Below are positions 1 through 8,003 of a stretch of DNA of 64,000 nucleotides, piece after piece. Source of the DNA: JAFANK01 sp036741695. GTDB lineage: Bacteria > Vulcanimicrobiota > Vulcanimicrobiia > Eremiobacterales > Eremiobacteraceae. A program made the translations under genes and the position numbers. The stretch spans positions 1 through 64,000 of the forward strand of contig DAINRU010000006.1 of NCBI GenBank assembly GCA_036741695.1, read 5' to 3'. The notes below the pieces were generated by a model, which searched no databases, had not been told where the DNA came from, and worked only from the letters and a program-made list of their open reading frames with translations. Position 1 is the first letter of the stretch. Every line of letters starts with the position of its first letter.

Positions 1-251
1 TCTACTACTACCGTGCCCAGCCCGCATCCGGCTTCGCCTTTCAACGCGTGTACACACGCGACGGGAACCTCGACGAGACGTTGACGGTGCATGATCGCGA
101 CGTGGTGCTCGTGCCTCGCGGATACCATGTGTGCGCGGCGGCCGCCGAATATTGGATCTACTACTTGAACGTGCTGGCCGGGCCCAAGCACGTCTACCAC
201 ATGACCTTCGACCCCGACCATGCATGGATCAAAGAAGACTGGACGTGGTAA
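1..251 (+). CDS. iolB: 5-deoxy-glucuronate isomerase, C-terminal part (5' end outside window)
   Basis: The 5' end lies outside the window; the reading frame is open from base 3 and ends at TAA 249-251. IolB isomerises 5-deoxy-glucuronate to 2-deoxy-5-keto-gluconate in myo-inositol catabolism (family knowledge). The visible C-terminus carries IolB landmarks: YYYR and GFAFQRVYT early, then VLVPRGYH, YYLNVLAGP and a final DPDHAWI. The PRGYH and YYLN blocks belong to the cupin fold. The next gene, iolE-like, overlaps its stop by 7 bp in the same direction, so the two are co-translated and consistent with an inositol operon. The ATG/GTG-initiated piece starting at 48 is internal, not a start. Confidence 0.88.
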   Translation, partial: YYYRAQPASGFAFQRVYTRDGNLDETLTVHDRDVVLVPRGYHVCAAAAEYWIYYLNVLAGPKHVYHMTFDPDHAWIKEDWTW

Positions 252-1132
252 GCGCGATTGAGGTCGGCACGGCATCGGTGAGCTGGGGGTTCGATCCGCT
301 CTACACGTGGGTGCGAACGCCGCCCTTCTTGCAGATGCTTGACGAGATGGCGCAAGCGGGGTACAGCGGCACCGAGATCAGCTACAATTTCCCAAGCGCT
401 GTCGCGCAGCTGCGCGACGAGCTCGCGCGACGATCGCTGCGCGCAGCGGCGACGTTTTGCGCGCTCGACTTGCGCGACGAGAAACAACACAATGATGCAT
501 TGCGCGGCGTGCTGCCGATCGCCGAACGTCTCCGGGAGCTCGGCTCCGACGTGCTGATCCTCTCCGATCAGCCCAGCGAGGCGCGGCTCGCCGTTGCCGG
601 ACGCGTCGCCGGCGACGGAAGCGACGGGCTGGACGAGCGAGCGTGGCGGGCGTTGGGTCGAGGGCTAAATCGCATCGGCGAACTGCTCGCAAGTTTTAGC
701 ATGCGCGCCGTCTTCCATCCGCATGTCGGGACCTACGTCGAGACGCGCGCCGAGATCGACCGGGTGTGTGCGCAGACAGATCCCGCGCTCATCGGATTAT
801 GCCCCGACACCGGTCACCTCGCGTACGCAGGCGTGAACCCTGAAGCCATATTTGCCGACTACGCCGGCCGCATTGGCTACGTCCATCTTAAAGACGTGGA
901 CGGTGAGAAGCTCGCGCGCGTGCGCGCCAATCGGATCGGTTTCGTGCGTGCTGTCGAGATGGGTCTCTTCGTCGAACTTGGCACTGGCATGGTCGGTATC
1001 GGTCGCATCATCGCTGCGCTCGAGCACGTCTCATATCGTGGCTGGATCATCATCGAACAGGACGCCCCGCCCGATCCGCTCGGCGCAGCTACACGGAATC
1101 GACGCTTCTTACGGTCGGAGTTCGGATTGTGA
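245..1132 (+). CDS. iolE: Inosose dehydratase-like sugar phosphate isomerase/epimerase (IolE family)
   Basis: A TIM-barrel protein of about 295 aa in the AP-endonuclease-like sugar isomerase family. IolE dehydrates 2-keto-myo-inositol (inosose). The match lies in HPHVGTYVETRAEID, then DTGHLAYAGV, then GYVHLKDV, and near the end GWIIIEQD, which follow the IolE order and supply the metal-binding His, Asp and Glu. I chose GTG 245 because it overlaps the iolB stop by 7 bp; ATG 224 is an alternative, and the longer frame from 131 would overlap iolB by 120 bp without family match. Position after iolB supports an inositol role. A related isomerase with another substrate is possible. Confidence 0.8.
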   Translation: MVSAIEVGTASVSWGFDPLYTWVRTPPFLQMLDEMAQAGYSGTEISYNFPSAVAQLRDELARRSLRAAATFCALDLRDEKQHNDALRGVLPIAERLRELGSDVLILSDQPSEARLAVAGRVAGDGSDGLDERAWRALGRGLNRIGELLASFSMRAVFHPHVGTYVETRAEIDRVCAQTDPALIGLCPDTGHLAYAGVNPEAIFADYAGRIGYVHLKDVDGEKLARVRANRIGFVRAVEMGLFVELGTGMVGIGRIIAALEHVSYRGWIIIEQDAPPDPLGAATRNRRFLRSEFGL

Positions 1133-2019
1133 ACGTGGACATACAAGACGCCGGGCGGTTGCAACACCTGGGTAACGACATCCGCCGACACACCCTTCGC
1201 GCGGTGCACCATGCCGGCGCCGGCCACATCGGCGGCGTGCTTTCGGCAGCCGACATGTTCGCGGCGCTCTACTTCTCCGAGCTGCGTATCGACCCGCAAC
1301 GGCCTCGCTGGGAAGACCGGGATCGTTTCGTCCTCTCCAAAGGGCACTGCGCCATCGGTCTGTATGTCACGCTCGCGATACGCGGCTTCTTCCCAATCGC
1401 CGAGCTCGACACGTTTGACGCCATCGACTCTCGCTTGCAGGGGCACCCGGACATGACGAAGCTGCCCGGGCTCGACATGTCGACGGGCTCGCTCGGCCAA
1501 GGCCTGTCGCCTGGTGTCGGCATGGCGCTAGGCGCACGCGTGCTCGGCAAAGATTTCAGAACCTGGGTCATGCTGGGTGACGGAGAGATCCAAGAGGGGC
1601 AGATATGGGAGGCTGCGTTCACAGGAGCACGATACCAGCTTGGTAACCTCACGGCGATCCTGGATTGGAATCACCTGCAGCAGTACGGCTGGGCGACGGA
1701 CGAAGGCTATGCGAAGAGCGCGCGGCGCGACCCGGTCGAGAGTCCTGCGGCGAAATGGGAAGCATTCGGCTGGCGCGTCATCGAGTGCGACGGCCACGAC
1801 GTCGCCGATTTTCTCGAGGCGTGCGCAGCCGCCCGAGCCACGCGGGAATGGCCCACGCTCATCCTCGCGCACACGATCAAAGGCAAGGGCGTCTCCTTTA
1901 TGGAGAACGATTTCAGCTGGCATTCCAAACCGCTCTCCGACGCCGACCTTGCGCGAGCGCTGGCTGAGATCGACGCGGCCGACAATGCCCGCAGGTCCGC
2001 AAGGACGGAGGCGACATGA
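1129..2019 (+). CDS. Transketolase, N-terminal (TPP-binding) subunit
   Basis: 296 aa, the N-terminal half of a split transketolase. The thiamine-diphosphate motif is visible as LGDGEIQEGQIWEA (residues about 147-160) ending about 30 residues on at the Asn of ILDWN. Other family landmarks are AGHIGGVLSAAD near the start, SKGHCAIGLY, and TGSLGQGLSPGVGMALG. Start GTG 1129 overlaps the iolE-like stop in GTGA. The C-terminal partner follows with a further ATGA overlap, so the two halves should be made in equal amounts. Split transketolases occur in several bacterial lineages; here the pair sits in an inositol-type operon rather than with pentose-phosphate genes, so its physiological substrate may be unusual. 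Confidence 0.9.
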   Translation: MNVDIQDAGRLQHLGNDIRRHTLRAVHHAGAGHIGGVLSAADMFAALYFSELRIDPQRPRWEDRDRFVLSKGHCAIGLYVTLAIRGFFPIAELDTFDAIDSRLQGHPDMTKLPGLDMSTGSLGQGLSPGVGMALGARVLGKDFRTWVMLGDGEIQEGQIWEAAFTGARYQLGNLTAILDWNHLQQYGWATDEGYAKSARRDPVESPAAKWEAFGWRVIECDGHDVADFLEACAAARATREWPTLILAHTIKGKGVSFMENDFSWHSKPLSDADLARALAEIDAADNARRSARTEAT

Positions 2020-2954
2020 GCTCCATGGTCGCGCAGCGCGACGTTTTCGGCGACACGATGGTGGAGCTGTGCGCGCGTGATCCGCGCGTCGTGTTGCTGG
2101 ATGGCGATCTCGCCAACTCGACCAAATCCGACAAGCTCGCCACCGCCCGGCCCGACCGCTTCTTCATGATGGGGATCGCCGAACAGAACCTCGCCGGCGT
2201 CGCGGCCGGGATGGCCACGGTCGGGCTGAAGCCCTGGATAGCGTCGTTCGCCGCCTTCATCGCCACGCGCGACCTGGACCAGATCCGGGTGGTCATCGCA
2301 CAACCTAAGCTCAACGTGAGGCTTGCAGCGCATTACAGCGGGATCCTCACCGGATACACGGGCAAGACGCACCAGGTCGTCAACGACATCGCCATCATGC
2401 GCTCCTTCCCGAACATGGTGGTCGTGGCTCCCTGCGACGGTCCTGAAGCGCGCGCAGCCATGCTGGCGCTCAACGACTACGACGGCCCCGTCTACCTGCG
2501 ATTGACACGCGATCCTCTGCCGGTCGTGACCCCGCAAGACCAGCAGTTCGAGCTCGGCCGCGGTCTGCTGCTGCGTGACGGCACCGACATCGCTCTGGTC
2601 TGCACAGGGGCACAGACGCTCCGCGCGCTTGAGGCCGCGGACGTGCTGGCCGGAGACGGGATCTCAGCACGGGTGCTGCACCTTCCCACGATCAAGCCTC
2701 TCGATGAGGCAGCTATCGTCGACGCCGCGAAGGCGACGCGCTGCGTTTTGACCTGTGAGGAACATTCGATTTTCGGCGGACTCGGGGGGGCCGTCGCCGA
2801 GGTGCTCGGCCGTCGTCGTCCTACGCGCATGGACATGCTCGGTCTGCGCGACGTGGACGGCGAGAGCGGCCCGAATGACGCGCTCATCAATAAGTACGGG
2901 TTGAGCGCCGCACACGTGGCGCAGCGCGCTCGCGATCTGCTCGAGGCGAGATGA
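2016..2954 (+). CDS. Transketolase, C-terminal (pyrimidine-binding) subunit
   Basis: 312 aa, the C-terminal half of a split transketolase, comprising the pyrimidine-binding domain and the C-terminal transketolase domain. The central block FFMMGIAEQNLAGVAAGMA contains the catalytic Glu that activates thiamine diphosphate. The loop HYSGILTGYTGKTHQ and the string VYLRLTRDPLPVV are typical of this subunit, and the terminal domain has TCEEHSIFGGLGGAVAE. ATG 2016 overlaps the preceding gene's TGA by 4 bp and its own stop overlaps leuB by 4 bp. It is expected to form an alpha2beta2 enzyme with the upstream subunit. Confidence 0.9.
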   Translation: MSSMVAQRDVFGDTMVELCARDPRVVLLDGDLANSTKSDKLATARPDRFFMMGIAEQNLAGVAAGMATVGLKPWIASFAAFIATRDLDQIRVVIAQPKLNVRLAAHYSGILTGYTGKTHQVVNDIAIMRSFPNMVVVAPCDGPEARAAMLALNDYDGPVYLRLTRDPLPVVTPQDQQFELGRGLLLRDGTDIALVCTGAQTLRALEAADVLAGDGISARVLHLPTIKPLDEAAIVDAAKATRCVLTCEEHSIFGGLGGAVAEVLGRRRPTRMDMLGLRDVDGESGPNDALINKYGLSAAHVAQRARDLLEAR

Positions 2955-4021
2955 CGACCATCGCGGTGCTGCCCGGTGACGGCATCGGGCCCGAGGTCAC
3001 TCGCGCCGCAGTGCGCGTGCTGGGCGCTGTGCGTCCCGACCTCGAGTGCATCGAGGCCGACGTCGGAGCGGCGGCACTTCGTAAAGGCAAAGCTCCCTTG
3101 CCGGCAGAGACGAAAGCGCTGTGCGATCGCAGCGCCGCGATTCTCTTCGGCGCGGTGGGCCTGCCGGAATTCGACGACCGACCACTGTCCATGCGGCCTG
3201 AGAAGGCGCTGTTCTCGCTGCGCAAGGCCTATCGGCTATTTGCCAATATCCGTCCGGTCCGAGTTTTCCCCGGGCTCGAGAGCGCCTCGAGCCTACGCCC
3301 AGAGCTGGTCGAAGGTCTCGACCTTGTGGTCGTCCGCGAGTTGACCGGCGGTATCTACTTCGGCGCCCCGAAAGAGCAGCGCACGGTGGATGGCGTCGAC
3401 GAAGCCGTCGACACTATGTTCTATACCGCACCGGAGGTTGAACGGATCGCCCGCGTCGCGTTCGAGTTTGCGCAAGCTCGGCGCGCGCACGTCACCTCGG
3501 TGGACAAGCATAACATCCTTGAGACGTCGGGTCTTTGGCGCCGTGTCGTGGAGCGCGTGGCACACGAGCATCCTCGAGTCACGCTGCGCCACCTGCTCGT
3601 CGACAACGCAGCCATGCAGCTCATCCGCCGGCCGCGCGATTTCGACGTCATCCTGACCGAGAATATGTTCGGCGACATCCTCTCGGACGAAGCTGCCATG
3701 CTGAGCGGTTCGATCGGGAACCTGCCCAGTGCGAGCCTTGGCGCTCGAGCTCCCGGGGGAACGGCGTTCGGGATGTATGAGCCGATCAGCGGCACAGCGC
3801 CCGACATCGCGGGCCGGAACATCGCCAATCCGACGGCGGCCATCCTCTCGGCGGCGATGCTCTTGCGCTATAGCATCGGCGATGAGGCTAATGCCAAGCG
3901 CATCGAGGCGGCGGTGGAGACGGCCTTTTTCAAGGGTGCCCGGACGGCCGACCTGGCTTCGCCTGCGACGCCAGTCCTGAACACGACGCAGTTCACGGAC
4001 CACGTGATCGCCGGACTGTGA
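2951..4021 (+). CDS. leuB: 3-isopropylmalate dehydrogenase
   Basis: 356 aa, normal length for LeuB, which oxidatively decarboxylates 3-isopropylmalate with NAD+ in leucine synthesis. Diagnostic strings are VRELTGGIYFG, VTSVDKHNILETSGLW (catalytic Lys), NMFGDILSDEAAML (metal-binding Asp pair) and MYEPISGTAPDIAGRNIANPTA (NAD loop). The VRELTGG block favours isopropylmalate over isocitrate or tartrate dehydrogenase. ATG 2951 overlaps the transketolase subunit by 4 bp. No other leucine genes are visible beside it; the neighbours are inositol and transketolase genes, so the enzyme may have been recruited to another beta-decarboxylation, although the sequence looks like ordinary LeuB. Confidence 0.88.
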   Translation: MTTIAVLPGDGIGPEVTRAAVRVLGAVRPDLECIEADVGAAALRKGKAPLPAETKALCDRSAAILFGAVGLPEFDDRPLSMRPEKALFSLRKAYRLFANIRPVRVFPGLESASSLRPELVEGLDLVVVRELTGGIYFGAPKEQRTVDGVDEAVDTMFYTAPEVERIARVAFEFAQARRAHVTSVDKHNILETSGLWRRVVERVAHEHPRVTLRHLLVDNAAMQLIRRPRDFDVILTENMFGDILSDEAAMLSGSIGNLPSASLGARAPGGTAFGMYEPISGTAPDIAGRNIANPTAAILSAAMLLRYSIGDEANAKRIEAAVETAFFKGARTADLASPATPVLNTTQFTDHVIAGL

Positions 4022-4030
4022 ATCGGGGCG

Positions 4031-4393
4031 TTACTTCACGCTGATGGAGAGTGCGACTTTCTGGCCGTTGCGCACGACACCACTAGCGGTGATCTTGGCC
4101 CCTTTACGGATGTCAGCGATGCTGCCCGCTTCGCCATGCTCTTCGATGACGGTCGTCGGCGTGACGAGCACCGCGACCGTCTGGCCGCCGGTCTTCACGG
4201 TCACCGTGTTGCTCGCGTAGTCGACCGACGCGACGGTGCCGGAGACGCTGAAGCGCTGATTTCCGTCCGCGAGCTGCCAGACGCTCAACTGGACCGGCGC
4301 AGATGCGCAAGTCGCCGGCCTGCTCGTCCCCGCGAGGGTGAGGAGCATCACGACGGCGATCAAGATCGATTGCGAGGTTGCCCTGAGCTGCAT
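4031..4393 (-). CDS. Small secreted protein of unknown function (OB-fold-like)
   Basis: 120 aa. Residues 1 to about 29 form a signal peptide (SILIAVVMLLTLAG, then a Cys-Ala-Ser region). The mature part has regular beta-rich phrases: FSVSGTVASVDYASNTVTVK, VLVTPTTVIEEHG, and ITASGVVRNGQKVALSISV. That GTV-S-VD-NTVTVK layout resembles small DUF5666-type or OB-fold periplasmic domains, but I do not recognise the family firmly. It converges on leuB with 9 bp between the stop codons. Function unknown. Confidence 0.65.
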   Translation of the reverse strand: MQLRATSQSILIAVVMLLTLAGTSRPATCASAPVQLSVWQLADGNQRFSVSGTVASVDYASNTVTVKTGGQTVAVLVTPTTVIEEHGEAGSIADIRKGAKITASGVVRNGQKVALSISVK

Positions 4394-4510
4394 GACAGTC
4401 AGGTAACGCTTTCAATCCTCGCTTTGTTTCGCCTGCCTGAGTGCCATCTTCATGCCGCATGCGTCCAATCGCACAGGAGCCGCGTGGCGAGCGTTGGATT
4501 ACGAGGCAAC

Positions 4511-5038
4511 ATGGTCGTCCGCGTCTCCGAAATCGCTCCCGGCGAACCCGAGGCCCTCGTCCAGATGATTCGGCGAGCTGCGCACGAGCGGACTGCTTTC
4601 TTCTTCGTCGTGTGCGTCGATGATGCGCCCGGCGTGCTCGACGATGTCGACGTGTTCTCGAAGGTCATCGACGACGCGCGACGACGCGTCGCGCGCCCAG
4701 TGCTCGTGGGCGACCATCTCTGTGTCGGAGATCTGCGTATGGAGCGCGAGCGCCATGAGGTGCTTCGTGCAGGTCGATCCATCCATCTGTCGCCGATCGA
4801 ATATGCCCTGCTTGAATTCCTCATGGTGCATCATGACCGCGCGCTGACGGAAGAGACGTTGACGCGTGCGGTCCTGCGCGGGACCGACGGGGGACGGTTC
4901 AACCGGCTGTGGGTCCACATCCACCGGTTGCGCCGCAAGGTCGACCAGCCGCCGTCCACACCGTTGATCCACACCATCAGGGGGGTCGGCTATATACTCA
5001 GATCTCCGCCGCCCGCCGTCGCGTCATCTGCCTCGTAA
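4511..5038 (+). CDS. Winged-helix transcriptional regulator (OmpR/PhoB-type DNA-binding domain, no recognisable receiver)
   Basis: 175 aa. Residues about 80-165 are a Trans_reg_C winged helix: IHLSPIEYALLEFLMVHHDRALTEE, then LWVHIHRLRRKVD, then HTIRGVGYIL, which is the usual recognition helix and wing. The first 70 residues contain FFFVVCVDDAPGVLDDVD but are too short and lack a convincing receiver-domain phosphorylation site, so this looks like a degenerate or replaced input domain. ATG 4511 gives a sensible N-terminus; the open frame continues upstream to 4136 but there it is antisense to the small secreted gene. No kinase is adjacent. Confidence 0.8.
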   Translation: MVVRVSEIAPGEPEALVQMIRRAAHERTAFFFVVCVDDAPGVLDDVDVFSKVIDDARRRVARPVLVGDHLCVGDLRMERERHEVLRAGRSIHLSPIEYALLEFLMVHHDRALTEETLTRAVLRGTDGGRFNRLWVHIHRLRRKVDQPPSTPLIHTIRGVGYILRSPPPAVASSAS

Positions 5039-5092
5039 CCCACGCGCCGCTCCCTCGAGGCCCGATCCTGGCTCGCCGCGAAGTGCGGACTT

Positions 5093-5956
5093 GTGGAGCG
5101 CAATCGCTTGCCATCGCGGCGCCTCGGACAGACGGGTGTCGAGGTCTCGATCTTCGGCCTGGGCGGTGAAGGCATCTTGCGCACGCACGGATATGAGGAC
5201 CAGGCGCGCGAGGTCATCACCTCGGCGCTCGATGAGGGCGTCACCTATTGCGACTCCGCTCGCGCCTACGCCGGCAGCGAACAATATTACGGAGCCGCGC
5301 TCGGCGCGTCGCGCGAGAATATATTTCTGACGTCGAAGGCGCACGACCGCACCAAACGCGGGGCCCTTGCCATGCTCGACCAGACGCTGTCGAACATGCG
5401 CGTCTCGCATCTCGACCTGTGGCAGCTGCATGACCTGCGCACGTGGCAAGAGCTCGACGCGATCGGCGCGCCGGGCGGGGCCTACGACGCGTTCGTCGAC
5501 GCCAAGCTGGCGGGCAAGACACGCTTTATCGGTCTGACCGGACACTACGACCCGGACGTGCTCGTCGCCGCGATGGAGCGACATCGTTTCGACACCGTCC
5601 TCATCCCCATCAACCCGTGTGAGGCACAGGTGCAGTCGTTCTCGCTCACCGTCGGCAACCGCGCCATAGAGCTCGGCATGGGCGTGATCGGCATGAAGGT
5701 CTTCGCACGCGGCCTGCTGACGAGCATGGAGGATCCGCCGTCAGTCGCCGACCTAATGGATTACGCGCTCAGCCAAGCGGTGCAGTGCGTCATCGTCGGC
5801 TGCGAGACAAGCGCACAGGTCCGGGAGAACGCCCGCGCAGCTCGCGGCTTCTCGCCGATGCCGGCAGCCGCGCAGCGCGCGCTTGAAGAACGCCTGCGGC
5901 CTCGCGCGTCGGAGATGCTGTATTACCGACCACCAGCCGAGCCACAGCCGATGTAG
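5093..5956 (+). CDS. Aldo/keto reductase
   Basis: 287 aa, (alpha/beta)8 NAD(P)H-dependent oxidoreductase. The catalytic tetrad can be placed: Asp54 and Tyr59 in YCDSARAY, Lys82 in TSKAHD, His113 in LWQLHD. The N-terminus RRLGQTGVEVSIFGLGGEG and the later IGLTGHYD match the family. The C-terminus (SQAVQCVIVGCETSAQVRENA) is the usual NADP-binding end. Start is GTG 5093; no good ribosome site is visible but no better start exists in frame. Substrate cannot be inferred. It converges on mqnD, with a repeat copy 11 bp after its stop. Confidence 0.88.
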   Translation: MERNRLPSRRLGQTGVEVSIFGLGGEGILRTHGYEDQAREVITSALDEGVTYCDSARAYAGSEQYYGAALGASRENIFLTSKAHDRTKRGALAMLDQTLSNMRVSHLDLWQLHDLRTWQELDAIGAPGGAYDAFVDAKLAGKTRFIGLTGHYDPDVLVAAMERHRFDTVLIPINPCEAQVQSFSLTVGNRAIELGMGVIGMKVFARGLLTSMEDPPSVADLMDYALSQAVQCVIVGCETSAQVRENARAARGFSPMPAAAQRALEERLRPRASEMLYYRPPAEPQPM

Positions 5957-5967
5957 CGATGGACCTT

Positions 5968-5992
5968 TGAAGCAACGGACCTTTAGGTCCGT
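5968..5992 (-). repeat. Dispersed stem-loop repeat, copy 1
   Basis: On the minus strand this reads two 8-bp arms, ACGGACCT and AGGTCCGT, around AA, followed by TGCTTCA. Five further good copies occur in the window (27217, 27923, 34636, 38887, 44532). It lies 11 nt after the stop of the aldo/keto reductase and 3 nt from the stop of convergent mqnD. No T-run follows the stem, so it is not a classical intrinsic terminator. Confidence 0.85.
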
Positions 5993-5995
5993 TTC

Positions 5996-6841
5996 CTACG
6001 ACACGAAATCGATTTTTGGAATCTTGGGAACGTACCCGGCATCTTCGGCACGCTGCAAGAAGAGCTCGATGCTGGCGCGGCCATCAGGACCTAGATCTAC
6101 CGTGCGCTCGTTGACGTACATGCGGACGAACGTGTCGGCCGTCTTCGTCTCCATCCCGCGCGCATAGCGCAAGGCCCATTCGAGCGCCTGCGTGCGATGT
6201 GCGAGGCCGTATTCGATGCTCTCGCGGAGATGGCGCGATGCGAGAGCTTGAACGTCTGCGGGAAGCGAGCGGCGGATGGCGTTCACGCCGAGCGGCAGCG
6301 GCAACCCTGTCTCATCGTGCCACCAGCTGCCCAAGTTCACGACCGACCGCAGGCCGAGCGAGGCATGGGTCAGCTGCCCTTCGTGGATCAGCAAACCATA
6401 CTCACGCGTGCCCGACGCGACGGCTTCCATGATCGTGTCGAACGGCATGACGACCGGAGTGAAATCGCCGATGCACAGGCGCAGCGCGAGATAGGCGCTC
6501 GTCATGAGCCCGGGCACGGCGATCGTCGCGCCGCGCAGCGCATGAGGTTCGACCGCTTGGCGCGATACGACCATCGGTCCGTAGTCAGCGCCGCCCATAG
6601 ACGCGCCGTGGTTGAGGATCGCATAGGTGCTCGCCACGTACGCGTACGCATGGACGGAGATGGCGGTCGTGTCCAGCCGCCCTTCCTTGGCCCACTCGTT
6701 GAGCGTCTGAATATCCTTGAGGATATGCTCGTACTCGAAGCCGCCGGTGTCGACGAGTCCGTTGGCGAGCGCATAGAACATGAATGCGTCGTCGGAATCC
6801 GGAGAATGGCCGAGCGTCAACTGGCGTGTCGCGGTCGTCAT
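5996..6841 (-). CDS. mqnD: MqnD-family protein (1,4-dihydroxy-6-naphthoate synthase, futalosine menaquinone pathway)
   Basis: 281 aa, in the MqnA/MqnD periplasmic-binding-protein-like fold. MqnD converts cyclic de-hypoxanthine futalosine to 1,4-dihydroxy-6-naphthoate. The N-terminus LTLGHSPDSDDAFMFYAL is the family signature, followed by DTTAISVHAYAYV, GPMVVSR and a ligand-pocket region LLIHEGQLTHASLGL. The GHSPDxDDAFMF form differs slightly from the SPCPNDTF form of characterised MqnD, so an MqnD-like paralogue is possible. Start ATG 6841 is divergent, 54 bp from the MIP18-family gene. No other menaquinone genes are in the window. Confidence 0.75.
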   Translation of the reverse strand: MTTATRQLTLGHSPDSDDAFMFYALANGLVDTGGFEYEHILKDIQTLNEWAKEGRLDTTAISVHAYAYVASTYAILNHGASMGGADYGPMVVSRQAVEPHALRGATIAVPGLMTSAYLALRLCIGDFTPVVMPFDTIMEAVASGTREYGLLIHEGQLTHASLGLRSVVNLGSWWHDETGLPLPLGVNAIRRSLPADVQALASRHLRESIEYGLAHRTQALEWALRYARGMETKTADTFVRMYVNERTVDLGPDGRASIELFLQRAEDAGYVPKIPKIDFVS

Positions 6842-6895
6842 GGCGGGCGCTTCGCGCAGGACTCTTGCATCCCCGCCGACAACACCGTTAAAAGT

Positions 6896-7258
6896 ATGAA
6901 TCCTGCAGAAACACCGCAGACCGAGGCCACGGTCCCCGCCGAGGCGACGCCACCGCCCACCGAAGAGCGCGTGCGCGAAGAACTCAAAAACGTCGTCGAT
7001 CCGGAGATCGGCATCGACATGGTGAGTCTCGGTCTCATCTATGGCGTGCGCATCGAAGGCTCGACCGTGTTCGTCACCATGACGCTCACCTCACCGGGTT
7101 GCCCCGTGGCCGGCATGTTCATCAGTGCCGTGAACGCGGCGCTCTTGTCCATCCCAGGCGTCAAGGACGCAAAGGTCGATCTCACCTTCGCGCCACCCTG
7201 GGATCCGCGCACCATGGCGAGCGAAGAGGCCAAGATGATGCTGGGGATCTACTATTAA
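6896..7258 (+). CDS. MIP18-family (DUF59) metal-sulfur cluster assembly protein
   Basis: 120 aa. The first 30 residues are a Pro/Glu/Thr-rich linker; residues about 30-115 are the MIP18 fold: VREELKNVVDPEIGIDMVSLGLIYGVRI, then VTMTLTSPGCPVAGMF with the conserved Cys, then DLTFAPPWDP. Relatives (SufT, PaaD) help load Fe-S clusters. ATG 6896 is chosen because the domain begins soon after; the open frame upstream is antisense to mqnD. Its TAA overlaps the beginning of the ABC ATPase frame, so translation of the two may be coupled. Confidence 0.88.
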   Translation: MNPAETPQTEATVPAEATPPPTEERVREELKNVVDPEIGIDMVSLGLIYGVRIEGSTVFVTMTLTSPGCPVAGMFISAVNAALLSIPGVKDAKVDLTFAPPWDPRTMASEEAKMMLGIYY

Positions 7259-8003
7259 CAACGGCGCTCCCAGCGCCGTCTCGGTCCGGCATCTCACCAA
7301 GCGTTACAAGACCGTCACCGCCGTCGACGACCTTTCATTTGCGGTTGCGCCCGGTGAGTTCTTCGGATTTCTCGGTCCGAACGGCGCCGGCAAGACCACG
7401 ACGATCAACGCCATCGTCGGTCTAGCGACGTTCCAAAGCGGCAATATAAGCGTGTTTGGGCACGACGTGGTCGCCGATTTTCGCCGCAGCCGAGCGCTTG
7501 TCGGGCTATCGCCACAGGAGTTCAATTTCGACCGCTTCCTCTCGGTCGAGGAGATCCTCACCTATCAGGGCGGCTATTACGGCATGCCGCTCGCCCAAGC
7601 CAAACCCCGCGCACGCGAGCTGCTCGACCAATTCGAGCTCAGCGACAAGCGGCGCAACAGCTATCTCGAACTGTCGGGCGGCATGAAGCGCCGCCTCTCG
7701 CTGGCCCGCGCGCTCATGCACCGCCCGCAGCTCCTCATCTTGGATGAGCCGACGGCCGGCATGGACGTGGAGTTGCGGCTGGAGCTGTGGGATTTCCTCA
7801 AGGCGATCAACGCCGGAGGCATGACGGTCTTCATGACCTCGCATTATCTCGAAGAGGTCGAGATGTTGTGCAATCGCGTGGGCATCGTGAACCATGGCAA
7901 GCTCGTGGCGCTCGAGGACAAGGCGACGCTCATGGCCGATCATGGCAAGGGCTCGTTGCAGGAGGTTTTCTTGGAGCTGGTCGGGCGGCGCACCCACGGT
8001 TAA
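7254..8003 (+). CDS. ABC transporter ATP-binding protein (non-canonical start codon)
   Basis: About 249 aa, DrrA/NodI-type exporter ATPase. Walker A is GPNGAGKTT, the signature LELSGGMKRRLSLARAL, Walker B LLILDEPTAGMD, and the switch His is in MTSHYLEEVE. The frame is open only downstream of TGA 7236-7238 and contains no ATG, GTG or TTG before GTG 7452, which lies well after Walker A. The conserved N-terminus (VSVRHLTKRYKTVTAVDDLSF) therefore needs a near-cognate start; ATT 7254, overlapping the MIP18 TAA, preceded by GGGG at 7243-7246, is the best candidate. A sequencing error upstream is the alternative. It pairs with the frameshifted permease downstream. Confidence 0.82.
   Translation: MNNGAPSAVSVRHLTKRYKTVTAVDDLSFAVAPGEFFGFLGPNGAGKTTTINAIVGLATFQSGNISVFGHDVVADFRRSRALVGLSPQEFNFDRFLSVEEILTYQGGYYGMPLAQAKPRARELLDQFELSDKRRNSYLELSGGMKRRLSLARALMHRPQLLILDEPTAGMDVELRLELWDFLKAINAGGMTVFMTSHYLEEVEMLCNRVGIVNHGKLVALEDKATLMADHGKGSLQEVFLELVGRRTHG

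Noticed and set aside
131..244. Longer start of the iolE-like gene
   Set aside because: It would overlap iolB by 120 bp with no family similarity; GTG 245 fits better.
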